A stretch of DNA of 64,000 nucleotides from an uncultured Prevotellaceae bacterium (GCA_947169115.1 CAMVOK010000007.1:56431-120430), one strand, 5' to 3'; numbered from the stretch's first letter, positions 33,351 through 41,775 are shown. Program-made: numbers and translations. The notes: a model not told the origin generated them from the letters alone.

Positions 33351-34106
33351 ATGAAAATAGCATTAATTGGTTACGGCAAGATGGGACGGATGATAGAAGA
33401 AATCGCCCTCAGCCGTGGACATGAGATTGTATCTGTCATTGACATCGACAATCAGCAGGACTTTGACAGTCCCGAGTTTCGGAGTGCCGACGTGGCCATA
33501 GAGTTCACGGCTCCCCATGTAGCTTACGACAACTATCTGAAAGCCTTCCGTCACCATGTGAAGGTGGTCAGCGGTTCCACAGGCTGGCTCAAGGAACATG
33601 GCGAGGATGTGCGTCGCATGTGTACCGAGGAAGGTCAGACCCTCTTCTGGAGCAGTAATTTCAGCCTTGGCGTTACTGTTTTCCGTGCTGTCAATCGCTA
33701 TTTGGCCCGCATCATGAATCAGTTCGATTCCTATCGTCCCACCCTTGAGGAGGTCCACCACATCCACAAACTCGACCATCCCAGTGGCACGGCCATCACC
33801 CTGGCCGAAGAACTGGTGGCCGAGGTTGACCGCCTTTCCGGGTGGCAGTTCGGACAGCTCACACAGCCCGACGGTTCTGTAGAAGGCACTACCGATGTTC
33901 CTGCCGACCAGTTGCGCATCGACAGCCGTCGCGAGGGTGAGGTTCCGGGCATTCACTCCATCACCTGGGACTCCGATGCCGACCAGATTACCATCACCCA
34001 CGATGCCCACAGCCGTCGTGGCTTTGCCCTCGGTGCTGTGCTGGCAGCCGAATATACTGCCCAGCATAGCGGTCTGCTCACCATGAGTGATTTGTTTGAT
34101 TTCTAA
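33351..34106 (+). CDS. dapB: 4-hydroxy-tetrahydrodipicolinate reductase
   Basis: 251 residues. It reduces hydroxy-tetrahydrodipicolinate with NAD(P)H in the diaminopimelate/lysine pathway. The N-terminal Rossmann motif is MKIALIGYGKMGRM, VVSGSTGW and WSSNFSLGV line the cofactor site, and the catalytic HHIHKLDHPSGTA holds the substrate-binding His and Lys. The closing ITHDAHSRRGFALGAVLAAE is family-standard. It is followed at 33 bases by lepB, and probably shares its transcript with lepB, wbqC and the M16 gene. Confidence 0.96.
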   Translation: MKIALIGYGKMGRMIEEIALSRGHEIVSVIDIDNQQDFDSPEFRSADVAIEFTAPHVAYDNYLKAFRHHVKVVSGSTGWLKEHGEDVRRMCTEEGQTLFWSSNFSLGVTVFRAVNRYLARIMNQFDSYRPTLEEVHHIHKLDHPSGTAITLAEELVAEVDRLSGWQFGQLTQPDGSVEGTTDVPADQLRIDSRREGEVPGIHSITWDSDADQITITHDAHSRRGFALGAVLAAEYTAQHSGLLTMSDLFDF

Positions 34107-34139
34107 CGACCTTAAAGTCCTTAATCAACTAAAGAAACA

Positions 34140-35606
34140 ATGAAAAATAAGGAAGAAAAGAAACTCACCTGGAAAGACTGGGCATACGGCATAGGTCTGA
34201 GTATAGCCCTCGTTGTCTTTCTCGTTTGGATTCGTGCCTCGTGGTGGGGCTACCTGACAGTGCCTTTTGTCTTTGATGCCTACGTGACGAAGAAAATAAA
34301 GTGGGGTTGGTGGAAGGAGCTTGAAAACCCCGTGACACGCACCGTCATGAGCTGGGTGGATGCCATTGTTTTTGCCCTTGTGGCCGTGTATTTCGTCAAC
34401 ATCTATTTCTTCCAGAACTACACCATTCCATCGAGCAGTCTGGAGAAGAGCCTTCTCGTGGGCGACTACCTCTATGTCTCTAAGACGGCCTACGGTCCTC
34501 GTGCCCCCATGACTCCCCTCTCCATGCCCCTTTGTCAGCATACGATGCCCATTGGCGAGGCCAAGAGTTACATCACGTGGCCACAGTGGGAGTATAAGCG
34601 CATTTCGCCCAAGTCCGTTCAGCTCAACGACATTGTTGTCTTCAACTATCCCTCGGGCGATACCGTAGCCCTGCACCAGCAGAATGCCGACTATTATATG
34701 CTCTGCTACGTTTATGGTCAGCAAATCTATGAGCAGAATTTTGGGGCAGAAGAACTGGACAGCATGGATGCCTTGGCTCGGCGCAGGCGTTTTGAACAAT
34801 ACTATGCCATGGGACGCGACTTCATCCGTCAGAACCCGACGAATCCCAATCCCCAACTCAATTTCGGCGAAGTCACCTGGCGACCCGTTGACCGTCGCGA
34901 GAACTACGTGAAGCGTTGCGTGGGTCTGCCTGGTCAGACACTGGAGATTCGCGACCGCATTGTCTATCTCGACGGTGAGCCCAACAAGGAACCCGACAAT
35001 GTGCAGTATAACTACAACGTAGAGCTCGTCCAAGGCAGTCTGCCCGAGGATTTCATCAAGGAGATAGAACTCTCGTTCGATGATTACAGAACACTCTACA
35101 ATAGTGGCTATTGCCCGCTGACCCAGAAGATGAAGAAAGCCATGGAGGCGCGTCCCGACCTCGTTTCCCGTGTGGAACTGATGCCAGCCGAGACCGACCG
35201 GCCACTCTATCCCCTGAACGGAAACAAGCACTGGACCTGTGACAACTACGGTCCTATCTGGATTCCGGCCAAGGGAGGTTCCATCACCCTCAACCTCGAA
35301 AACCTGCCCGTCTATGAGCGTTGCATCAAGGAGTACGAGGGCAACCAACTGGAGGTAACCGACCAGGGCGACATCCTCATCAATGGGGAGAAGGCTACGT
35401 CGTACACCTTCAAGATGGACTATTACTGGATGCAGGGCGACAACCGTCACAACTCCGCCGACTCGCGCTACTGGGGTTTCGTGCCCGAGGACCACATTGT
35501 GGGTAAGCCCATCATGATATGGATGTCGCGCAACAAGGACTACAGCCTCTTCGACGGTGGCATCCGTTGGGAGCGCCTGTTCCGGTGGGTGGATAATATA
35601 AAATAA
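34140..35606 (+). CDS. lepB: Signal peptidase I
   Basis: 488 residues, the long Bacteroidetes form of type I signal peptidase (S26). Hydrophobic segments at about 15-45 and 75-95 anchor it in the inner membrane. The catalytic serine is in IPSSSLEKSLLVGDYLYVSK, the lysine in ENYVKRCVGLPGQTLEI, and the late box is MQGDNRHNSADSRYWG. A large lineage-specific insert separates the lysine box and the last box. It cleaves Sec signal peptides, including those of the many exported proteins here. It lies 33 bases after dapB. Confidence 0.95.
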   Translation: MKNKEEKKLTWKDWAYGIGLSIALVVFLVWIRASWWGYLTVPFVFDAYVTKKIKWGWWKELENPVTRTVMSWVDAIVFALVAVYFVNIYFFQNYTIPSSSLEKSLLVGDYLYVSKTAYGPRAPMTPLSMPLCQHTMPIGEAKSYITWPQWEYKRISPKSVQLNDIVVFNYPSGDTVALHQQNADYYMLCYVYGQQIYEQNFGAEELDSMDALARRRRFEQYYAMGRDFIRQNPTNPNPQLNFGEVTWRPVDRRENYVKRCVGLPGQTLEIRDRIVYLDGEPNKEPDNVQYNYNVELVQGSLPEDFIKEIELSFDDYRTLYNSGYCPLTQKMKKAMEARPDLVSRVELMPAETDRPLYPLNGNKHWTCDNYGPIWIPAKGGSITLNLENLPVYERCIKEYEGNQLEVTDQGDILINGEKATSYTFKMDYYWMQGDNRHNSADSRYWGFVPEDHIVGKPIMIWMSRNKDYSLFDGGIRWERLFRWVDNIK

Positions 35607-35614
35607 AAAGAGTC

Positions 35615-36187
35615 GTGCCCTCTTACTATCTCGCTCCCATTTCCTACTACGTTCGCCTGTTGCAGACGCCGTCCGTTGCCATCGACCTCGACGAACCCTA
35701 CCGTAAGCAGACGCTCCGCAACCGTTGCTGGATAGCCTCGCCCAACGGTCCCTTGTCGCTCACCATCCCCGTGGTCAAGTTCGTGCCCTACCACACCCCC
35801 ATGCGCGACATACGCATCAGCGACCACGGCAACTGGCGACACCTCCATTGGAATGCCCTCGTGAGCAGTTATCGTCGCACCCCCTTCTTCGAGTTCTATG
35901 CCGACGATTTCGCCCCCTTCTATGAGAAGAAATGGGAATTCCTTGCCGACTATAACCAAGTCCTCCAGGAAATGGTCATGGAACAGATAAACCCCTTCCC
36001 CGAAGCCAGCCCTTCGGGTCGTCCGATTACACCCTTCACCCTTCACCCTTCACCCTTCACCCTCCCTTCCTACTACCAGCTCTTCTCAGACCGTTGTGGC
36101 TTCATGCCCGACCTGAGCATCGTAGATTTGCTGTTCAATCTCGGTTCCGAAAGCCTCCTTTATTTACTGAAATTACAGGTACTATAG
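35615..36187 (+). CDS. WbqC family protein
   Basis: 190 residues starting at GTG 35615, 8 bases after the lepB stop. The WbqC pattern is seen in YLAPISYYVRLLQ, RNRCWIASPNGPLSLTIPV and WRHLHWNALVSSYRRTPFFEFYADDF. The family is associated with glycan or lipopolysaccharide loci, and the enzyme activity is not established. Residues about 132-150 (PSGRPITPFTLHPSPFTL) are encoded by CACCCTTCACCCTT repeats and sit between EQINPFPEA and PSYYQLFSDRC. I take this as an in-frame repeat insertion that the protein tolerates in a surface loop. Confidence 0.85.
   Translation: MPSYYLAPISYYVRLLQTPSVAIDLDEPYRKQTLRNRCWIASPNGPLSLTIPVVKFVPYHTPMRDIRISDHGNWRHLHWNALVSSYRRTPFFEFYADDFAPFYEKKWEFLADYNQVLQEMVMEQINPFPEASPSGRPITPFTLHPSPFTLPSYYQLFSDRCGFMPDLSIVDLLFNLGSESLLYLLKLQVL
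36010..36068. repeat. Low-complexity repeat inserted in frame in wbqC
   Basis: CCTTCGGGTCGTCCGATTAC followed by four CACCCTT units. The GGTCGTCCGAT-AC block also occurs in the insert in argB at 57247-57260. Confidence 0.7.
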
Positions 36188-36221
36188 TCCCTATAGTTAC
36201 TATAGAATAATATATAGAAGA

Positions 36222-37469
36222 ATGATAGAAACCACCACCCTCCCCAACGGCATGCGCCTGGTTTGCCAGCATCGCCCCAGCCGGGTCGTCTATTGCGGAC
36301 TGGCCGTGGATGCCGGTACGCGCGACGAACTCGATACCGAGTCGGGCATGGCCCACCTCATCGAACACATGTCCTTCAAGGGCACACGTCACCGCCGTGC
36401 CATCCACATCATCAACCGCATGGAGGCCGTGGGTGGCGAACTCAATGCCTACACCAGCAAGGAACATACCATCTACTATTGTTCCACGTTGCGACAACAT
36501 CTCCGTCGCGCCTTCGACCTTCTTTTCGACATCACCCTCCAGAGCACCTACCCCCAACACGAACTCGACCACGAGCGCGAGGTGGTCATCGACGAGATAG
36601 AGAGTTACAACGACAGTCCCTCCGAACTCATCTACGACGACTTCGAGGCACTGCTCTTCCCCCGTCATCCCCTTGGACGTAACATCCTCGGTCAGGCCGA
36701 TGCGCTTCGGCAATACCAGACCGCCGACCTTCAGCGTTTCGTCAGCCGTCTCTATCATCCCAGTCGCATGGTGCTCTTTGTCCTGGGCGATGTTACGATG
36801 AAGCAGGTGGTGAAGGCGACCCCATCCCCAATCCCGGAGATACAAACTCATGCAACAGCAATATGGGACGAAACGCGAGTGGCAAAAGATCGTGCGCCCT
36901 ACCCTCAAGAGGGGATTGGGGATAGGATGGTTGTTCGTGCAAAGGGCACCCACCAGTCCCATGTCGTCATAGGCACTCGGGCCTATCCCATGGGCGACCC
37001 ACGTCACACGGGACTCTATCTGCTCAACAATCTGCTGGGAGGTCCGGGCATGAACTCGCGCCTCAATCTGGCACTGCGCGAGCGGCGCGGACTGGTTTAC
37101 ACCGTCGAGAGCAGCCTCACGGGCTACACCGACACGGGCGTTTGGACTACCTATTTCGGTTGCGACCATACCGATGTCGCCCGTTGCTGCCGTCTGGTAG
37201 AACAGGAGTTGCGCCGGCTCACCGATGCCCCCCTGTCTGCATCTGCCCTTGCTGCCGCCAAGCGACAACTCAAGGGTCAACTGGCACTCTCGTGGGAACA
37301 AGGCGAGAACGTGGCCATCGGCATGGGGCGTCGCATGCTCCATCTCGGCAATACCCAGACCCTCGCCGACCTTTACGAGACTATAGACTCCCTTACCTCC
37401 CAACAGCTTTGGGACATTGCCGGCGAGATATTCGTGCCCGACCGTCTGCTCACCCTTCGCTATTCCTAA
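36222..37469 (+). CDS. M16 family zinc metallopeptidase
   Basis: 415 residues. The inverted zinc motif HxxEH is present as MAHLIEHMSFKG, with the distal glutamate in HEREVVIDEIESYND. GGPGMNSRLNLALRERRGLVYTVES marks the second, non-catalytic half (R/Y pair). The length is normal only after removing residues about 200-236, which come from a palindromic repeat (TPSPIPEIQTHA...PYPQEGIGD) placed between KQVVKA and RMVVRAKGTHQ, at the linker between the two halves. Cytosolic peptide-processing peptidases of this type have no signal peptide, as here. Confidence 0.9.
   Translation: MIETTTLPNGMRLVCQHRPSRVVYCGLAVDAGTRDELDTESGMAHLIEHMSFKGTRHRRAIHIINRMEAVGGELNAYTSKEHTIYYCSTLRQHLRRAFDLLFDITLQSTYPQHELDHEREVVIDEIESYNDSPSELIYDDFEALLFPRHPLGRNILGQADALRQYQTADLQRFVSRLYHPSRMVLFVLGDVTMKQVVKATPSPIPEIQTHATAIWDETRVAKDRAPYPQEGIGDRMVVRAKGTHQSHVVIGTRAYPMGDPRHTGLYLLNNLLGGPGMNSRLNLALRERRGLVYTVESSLTGYTDTGVWTTYFGCDHTDVARCCRLVEQELRRLTDAPLSASALAAAKRQLKGQLALSWEQGENVAIGMGRRMLHLGNTQTLADLYETIDSLTSQQLWDIAGEIFVPDRLLTLRYS
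36819..36927. repeat. Palindromic element inserted in frame in the M16 gene
   Basis: Ends CCCCATCCCCAATCCC and GGGATTGGGGATAGG are near-perfect inverted repeats around a 75-base unique core. It is about 108 bases, 36 codons, and keeps the frame. Confidence 0.82.
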
Positions 37470-37491
37470 CTCTCGCTCTTTGCGTTCTTCG

Positions 37492-37691
37492 GGCAACCAA
37501 AACATGATGGTTGCAGCAATCAACACATAACGGTTGCAGCAATCAACACATGATGGTTGCAGCAATCAACACATAACGGTTGCAGCAATCAACACATAAT
37601 GGTTGCAGCAATCAACACATAACGATTGCAGCAATCAACATATAATGGTTGGGCAACCAAAGGATAACGGTTGTAGCAACCAGCACCTAAT
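37492..37691. repeat. Tandem array of a 23-bp palindrome-bearing repeat
   Basis: About eight units with a 23-base period (GGTTGC starts at 37509, 37532, 37555, 37578, 37601, 37647; GATTGC at 37624). The consensus GGTTGCAGCAATCAACACAT has a gRTTGcnGCAAYC inverted core. It begins just after the M16 gene. A shorter array is at 3057-3160. Confidence 0.88.
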
Positions 37692-37710
37692 AATCCCCTT
37701 CCCTTTATTG

Positions 37711-37770
37711 CGCATTTTCGCGCATTTTCGCACACTATCGCGCTGTAACGCGCTATAACGCGCTGTATCG
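37711..37770. repeat. 10-bp phased repeats upstream of the HU-like gene
   Basis: Six consecutive ten-base units: CGCATTTTCG twice, CACACTATCG, CGCTGTAACG, CGCTATAACG, CGCTGTATCG. They end where the promoter begins, one helical turn per unit, and may be binding sites. Confidence 0.7.
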
Positions 37771-37775
37771 CGACA

Positions 37776-37804
37776 TTGGCCGTGAGCCGATGTCGTAACT
37801 TTGC
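37776..37804 (+). promoter_or_regulatory. HU-like gene promoter
   Basis: TTG at 37776-37778 and TAACTTTGC at 37796-37804 with 17 bases between. About 147 bases of leader precede the ATG. Confidence 0.6.
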
Positions 37805-37951
37805 ATTGTCAAAACCGCAATAAAGCAAGAACAGAGGAAAACAACCTTGAACTCTGTCGAGCCTGAGCGGATTCGACAAAAAGTCATTGGCCGATGACAA
37901 TGTGATAAAATTCAAAATTCAAAAACTAACAAACTTAAAAACTTAAAAACT

Positions 37952-38473
37952 ATGATTGACTACAGTCTTGGTTTGCGCGTAGCAAACCCCAACGAAACAG
38001 AGACCGAAAAGAAAGTGTATCCTTATCCCCAAGTAAGGAAGGTGATTGACATGGAGGAGCTGGCCGACCACATCCAGGAGCACGGCTCTCCGTTTACGGC
38101 CGACATCATCGTCGGTGTGGCCATCAAACTGGTAAGTTGCATCCGTGAGCAACTGTTGGCCGGAAACAAGGTTGCCCTGGGCAAACTGGGTGCCTTCTAC
38201 GTGACCTTCAGCAGCGAGGGCGTGGCAGACGCGGAGAAGTTCAGCCCCATCGACAACATCAAGAGCGTGAACGTACGCTGGGACTGCGGAGACAGCTTCG
38301 TTGACCTGAAGAGGGAAGCCCAGTTCAACTATGTCAGCAGCCGTAAGGCTCAGGCCGAAAACAAGCGTAACGAAAAGCAGGCTCTGAACCGCGAACTGGG
38401 AGTTACGGAGGACAACGGTACAGACGGCGACGATAACGGCGGCGGCGACCAGAACGGTGAAATCACCGAGTAG
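37952..38473 (+). CDS. HU/IHF-family (HU-HIG) DNA-binding protein
   Basis: 173 residues. Residues about 1-125 are an HU-like domain of the Bacteroidetes HIG type: YSLGLRVANPN, then VRKVIDMEELADHIQEHGSPF (first helices), VGVAIKLVSCIREQLLAGNKVALGKLG and FYVTFSSEGV (start of the beta arm). The remaining tail is charged and low in complexity, ending NGTDGDDNGGGDQNGEITE. Such proteins are often encoded next to an N-acetylmuramoyl-L-alanine amidase at the edge of variable loci in Bacteroides and Prevotella, as here. Phased 10-bp repeats upstream could be its own targets, which is a guess. Confidence 0.87.
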   Translation: MIDYSLGLRVANPNETETEKKVYPYPQVRKVIDMEELADHIQEHGSPFTADIIVGVAIKLVSCIREQLLAGNKVALGKLGAFYVTFSSEGVADAEKFSPIDNIKSVNVRWDCGDSFVDLKREAQFNYVSSRKAQAENKRNEKQALNRELGVTEDNGTDGDDNGGGDQNGEITE

Positions 38474-38477
38474 AGCA

Positions 38478-38500
38478 TTGAGGCCCTCCCCGGGCCTCAA
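38478..38500 (+). terminator. Hairpin after the HU-like gene
   Basis: TTGAGGCCC and GGGCCTCAA form a 9-bp stem 5 bases past the stop. There is no T-run, so it is only a candidate terminator. Confidence 0.55.
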
Positions 38501-38528
38501 GTTCAAAGTTCAAAGTGAAAAGTTCAAA

Positions 38529-38600
38529 GTGATGTGAGAGGAGAGAGGAGAGAAGAGAGAGGTCACTTTTCTCACCTCTCACTTCTTGCTCCGTTGGCCT
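38529..38600. repeat. GAGAGGA repeat followed by inverted CTCACCTCTCAC
   Basis: A (GAGAGGA)n purine run, a short gap, then CTCACCTCTCAC and TTCTTGCTCCG. The same block types occur in the argB insert at 57174-57331. Confidence 0.65.
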
Positions 38601-38638
38601 ACGCTTCGTTCATCGAAGAATTAACGTTATTTTATTCT

Positions 38639-39046
38639 ATGAGAAGAATAGATGAAATCATTATCCATTGTTCGGCAACGCCCGAGGGACGGGACTATAC
38701 GGTTGCCGACATCACACGCTGGCACATGGCCAAAGGCTTCCGCACGATAGGCTACCACTTTGTGATTTATCGGGATGGCAGCATCCATGTTGGCCGTCCT
38801 CTTGCACAAGTCGGGGCGCACTGTCGGGGTCACAATGCCCACAGCATAGGCGTGTGTTATATCGGAGGACTTGCCGTTGACGGACGAACTCCGTGCGATA
38901 CACGAACTACAGCACAGAAGGAATCACTCCAACATCTCATTCAGGTTCTGCGCGTCCGTTTTCCCCGAATTGCTGTACACGGTCATCGCGACTATGCCCC
39001 AAAGGCTTGTCCCTCGTTCGACGCCACAGCGGAATACCAGATATAA
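38639..39046 (+). CDS. N-acetylmuramoyl-L-alanine amidase (amidase_2, T7 lysozyme-like)
   Basis: 135 residues from ATG 38639 (MRRIDEIIIHCSATPEG). Zinc ligands and catalytic residues are visible: the first His in IIIHCSATPEG, YHFVIYRDGSIHVGRP, AHCRGHNAHSIGVCYIGG, and the late VHGHRDYAPKACPSFDA with its His and Cys. The fold cleaves the amide between muramic acid and the peptide stem. There is no signal peptide, as in the phage-like Bacteroides relatives. The ORF continues upstream into a repeat, so the internal ATG is preferred. Its last 45 bases are duplicated exactly at 48178-48222, where the reading would end QKLR instead of QI. Confidence 0.93.
   Translation: MRRIDEIIIHCSATPEGRDYTVADITRWHMAKGFRTIGYHFVIYRDGSIHVGRPLAQVGAHCRGHNAHSIGVCYIGGLAVDGRTPCDTRTTAQKESLQHLIQVLRVRFPRIAVHGHRDYAPKACPSFDATAEYQI
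38997..39041. repeat. 45-bp direct repeat, left copy (3' end of amidase gene)
   Basis: Identical to 48178-48222, offset 9181 bases. It starts CCCCAAAGGCTTGTCCCTCG and ends within the last codons of the amidase gene. Confidence 0.95.
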
Positions 39047-39049
39047 AGT

Positions 39050-40885
39050 TTATCTCACCACCACCTTTTTGCCGTCCTTTATGTACAATCCCCGTCGGGG
39101 TGTGGCGATGCGCCGTCCTGAGAGGTCGTAAAGTATATGGTTCTCCTTTTCCGTTATGAGTGGGGAGATGATATCTGGCAGGGTATTGATTTCGTGGAAA
39201 TCACTCCACGCGCTTTCTATGTAGTCCTCCGGTGAGTCGGCCATGGCTCTGATGCGGAAGCGGAACTTGGTATCGTTGCCCAGTTCTTCGTAACGGAAGG
39301 AGCATTCCTTCAGCGTGTCGCATTGGAGCCGTGTGTCACCCAGATAAAGTTCACACACGTATTGTGTGGCGTGCTCCACGGTATTCCACACAACGGTGAA
39401 GGCATCCGTGTCCACGTTCTCCGCTTCTCCCACCTCTGGGATGGTGAGTATGCCATTGGTACGGAAGCATACGGTTACCGTTTTGTCCGCGTTCTCCGTA
39501 ATGTTGCGCAGCGGTTTGTGCATCAGCCCACCCGTATAGACCTTGGCCGCCGGTGTACTCTCGTCGGTGAGGTTGTAGTTGTACTTGTTTCCTGGCCAGA
39601 GGTTACCGCTCAGTGTAGCCATCCACTCCTCTAAGGAGTTTGCCGCATTGGTGCCATTGTAGCAGTTGTTGGCTGCAATGATGGTCATGTGCTGATGATT
39701 GGGGTCGATGTTCACATCGTTGCTGCTCCACAGGCTCTGGTTGTGTTCGACATGTGTCACCTGCAGTCCGTGTCGCGTTCCTCCGCAGAGCGTCGTGTCC
39801 CATCCACGTGCTTGACGGTTTTCGATGATGTAATACTCGTTGGGGTTTGCCTCGTTCACAATCTTGTAGCCTCTACCCCCGTCGGCAAAACAGGGTATAG
39901 TGAGCACACAGGGTTCTGTCAGTTCCTGCAAGGGTTGCCAGCCCATGAAGTCGCGTTCGTAAGCCGTATAGTTTACGGGGCTGTAGCCGTTACCACAATA
40001 ATTCCCATAGTCCATGATACTCCAGATGTCCATGCCGAAGGCCACTGATTCAGTGTCGTAGAAGTCGGGAAGCCCCAGGGCATGACTCAGTTCATGACAG
40101 AACACGCCGATACCGTCGGTACGAGTACCGATGACATTCCCGTCGTCGTCTGTCTTGGGTCTCGCCTCGCAGGTGGCACCGTTGCAAGCTACAACCCTGC
40201 CATTGATGGTGGAAGAGTTCCTTGTTTCTTTGGGCCAGAGGCAATTCGGGTCTCCACCGTTGCTCTCACCAAGTCCGGCAAAGACAAAGAACACCATGTC
40301 AATGGAACCGTTGCCGTCGTTGTCAAACTTGTCCCAGTCGGTGTACATTTCCATGGCCTTGGCTGTGGATTCATTACAGAACTTATTGAAGTTTTTGTCA
40401 TGTTTGATAAGCTTCCCACTCGTGTTATAATTATTTTCCCCGTAGTAGGCATAGCCATTATCAAGTGTGACAGGACCGATAACGGTAAACTCGGGTAGGA
40501 AAGCCGAATCGCTCATTGTCACAAAGTAGTCTCGCACGCTGCCGTAGCTCCCGTGTCCCCGGTAGAGTTTTCCGTCCATCGTGCCGTTGCAGAAAAGATG
40601 ATAAAAAGCATTCACCTCCTCGTTCGTGTTGGCAGAAATGAAAGTCTTGTCCTGAAAGTCAACCAGCACCACAGGTACGTGTTTCACCCCGTGGGCTTTC
40701 AGGGGAGCCGTGGCCTGTGAACCTATCTTCCTTCGTTCTTTCAGGTTTCCGATATTTTCATGTATAGGCTCATCCAGACATTCAGGCCGACCATTCTGCA
40801 GCCAATCCTCCATGTCCGTCTGCGCCTGTGCAGCCAGAGCTATGAGACCTGTTAATATCGCCAGAATGACTTTCTTTGTCTTCAT
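39050..40885 (-). CDS. Secreted M6-family metalloprotease with C-terminal sorting-like tail
   Basis: 611 residues. A signal peptide is seen (MKTKKVILAILTGLIALAAQAQ). The M6 (immune inhibitor A-like) domain spans about 65-400, with the zinc motif FCHELSHALGLPDFYD and the Met-turn SIMDYGNY. A fibronectin-like module follows at about 490-580 (VDTDAFTVVWNTVEHATQYVCELY), then ILYDLSGRRIATPRRGLYIKDGKKVVVR. It is an extracellular or surface endopeptidase. It is the last of five same-strand exported-protein genes inside the 45-bp repeats, and its stop is 4 bases from the amidase stop (convergent). Confidence 0.9.
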   Translation of the reverse strand: MKTKKVILAILTGLIALAAQAQTDMEDWLQNGRPECLDEPIHENIGNLKERRKIGSQATAPLKAHGVKHVPVVLVDFQDKTFISANTNEEVNAFYHLFCNGTMDGKLYRGHGSYGSVRDYFVTMSDSAFLPEFTVIGPVTLDNGYAYYGENNYNTSGKLIKHDKNFNKFCNESTAKAMEMYTDWDKFDNDGNGSIDMVFFVFAGLGESNGGDPNCLWPKETRNSSTINGRVVACNGATCEARPKTDDDGNVIGTRTDGIGVFCHELSHALGLPDFYDTESVAFGMDIWSIMDYGNYCGNGYSPVNYTAYERDFMGWQPLQELTEPCVLTIPCFADGGRGYKIVNEANPNEYYIIENRQARGWDTTLCGGTRHGLQVTHVEHNQSLWSSNDVNIDPNHQHMTIIAANNCYNGTNAANSLEEWMATLSGNLWPGNKYNYNLTDESTPAAKVYTGGLMHKPLRNITENADKTVTVCFRTNGILTIPEVGEAENVDTDAFTVVWNTVEHATQYVCELYLGDTRLQCDTLKECSFRYEELGNDTKFRFRIRAMADSPEDYIESAWSDFHEINTLPDIISPLITEKENHILYDLSGRRIATPRRGLYIKDGKKVVVR

Positions 40886-40905
40886 GTACTTCCTTATTTA
40901 AACTA

Positions 40906-41775
40906 TCACCTTATGCTCACTTTTTTGCCGTCCTTTATGTACAATCCCCGTCGGGGTGCAACGACAGTGCGGCCGCTGAGGTCGTAGGTACTACCATGAG
41001 CGATTTTCTCAGAAACATAGACTCCCTCTATGCCATCTGCATCCTTCTGTGGCCACACGTCGTACAGCACCTCGCCGTTGCGCTCGAAATGGACAAGCAT
41101 GGAGCGATAATGACGTTCTTTATTGTCATCATCTCTTCGAAAATAATTGTATGGTTCAACGGGGCCAAAGAGACACTCTCCGCCGTTCCACGCCGTCACG
41201 CCGATGCCCTGAATGATGCGCATTCCGCTTAAATCGACATATTTCAGTTGTCTTACCCCACCAAAGTATCCTTCCTTGATGTCCTCTATCGTTCCGAATT
41301 TATAACCTGACGGGTTAAGACAAGTACAATTTGCTCCTTCTATGGTTATGCTGTATAGTTCTCTTTCCTTTTTCCAGTTAAAATCATAGGCTAAGCCTGG
41401 CATGAAGGCGCAATGACTTTCATAAAAGAGAGGTACGGTTGCTGTTATCCAATTCTGCACCTCCCAGTCATGTGTCTCTTCCTGTTCTTCATATATTAGC
41501 AAGGTAAGAGAATCGGCCCAAGTCGAACTATTGGTGTAAACACGTTTAAATGCTCTTGAGTAATCATCGGATTCATCGATAAATTTCCCCTTCACTTGGT
41601 ACTCCACCGTCTCGAAGTTTGCCATCCATTCATCCCCCACCTTCGAGTACCAACTGTCGTACTTCACGGTGTCCAGTCTTATCTCCGTCCACTTTGTCCC
41701 CTCGGGGAAGTACTGCTGTGCAAAGAGACCTACCTGCACGACAACTGCACATAGAATCATAGATAGTCGTTTCAT
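40906..41775 (-). CDS. Exported protein of unknown function with sorting-like tail
   Basis: 289 residues. A probable signal peptide MKRLSMILCAVVVQVGLFAQ leads into YFPEGTKWTEIRLDTVKYDSW, a start seen in many Prevotella secreted proteins. The middle is beta-rich with no catalytic motif that I recognise. A segment VDLSGMRIIQGIGVTAWNGGE resembles the WIEGIGSxxWG motif repeated in the 904-residue neighbour, so the two are probably related. It ends TYDLSGRTVVAPRRGLYIKDG. The last 60 bases match the M6 gene closely, through the shared tail. The function is unknown. Confidence 0.75.
   Translation of the reverse strand: MKRLSMILCAVVVQVGLFAQQYFPEGTKWTEIRLDTVKYDSWYSKVGDEWMANFETVEYQVKGKFIDESDDYSRAFKRVYTNSSTWADSLTLLIYEEQEETHDWEVQNWITATVPLFYESHCAFMPGLAYDFNWKKERELYSITIEGANCTCLNPSGYKFGTIEDIKEGYFGGVRQLKYVDLSGMRIIQGIGVTAWNGGECLFGPVEPYNYFRRDDDNKERHYRSMLVHFERNGEVLYDVWPQKDADGIEGVYVSEKIAHGSTYDLSGRTVVAPRRGLYIKDGKKVSIR

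Noticed and set aside
34125..35495. Long open frame opposite lepB (456 codons)
   Set aside because: It lies antisense to a clear signal peptidase gene and has no recognisable domain; it is a shadow of codon bias.
36135..37565. Long open frame opposite the M16 gene (476 codons)
   Set aside because: It runs into the 23-bp array and covers an intact M16 gene on the other strand; no protein family is recognisable.
37492..37691. Possible CRISPR array
   Set aside because: Units repeat every 23 bases with almost no variable spacer and a small internal palindrome; no cas genes are nearby.
39061..40960. Near-identical DNA at 39061 and 40918 as a possible recombination repeat
   Set aside because: Both copies encode the conserved C-terminal tail of exported proteins, which explains the similarity.
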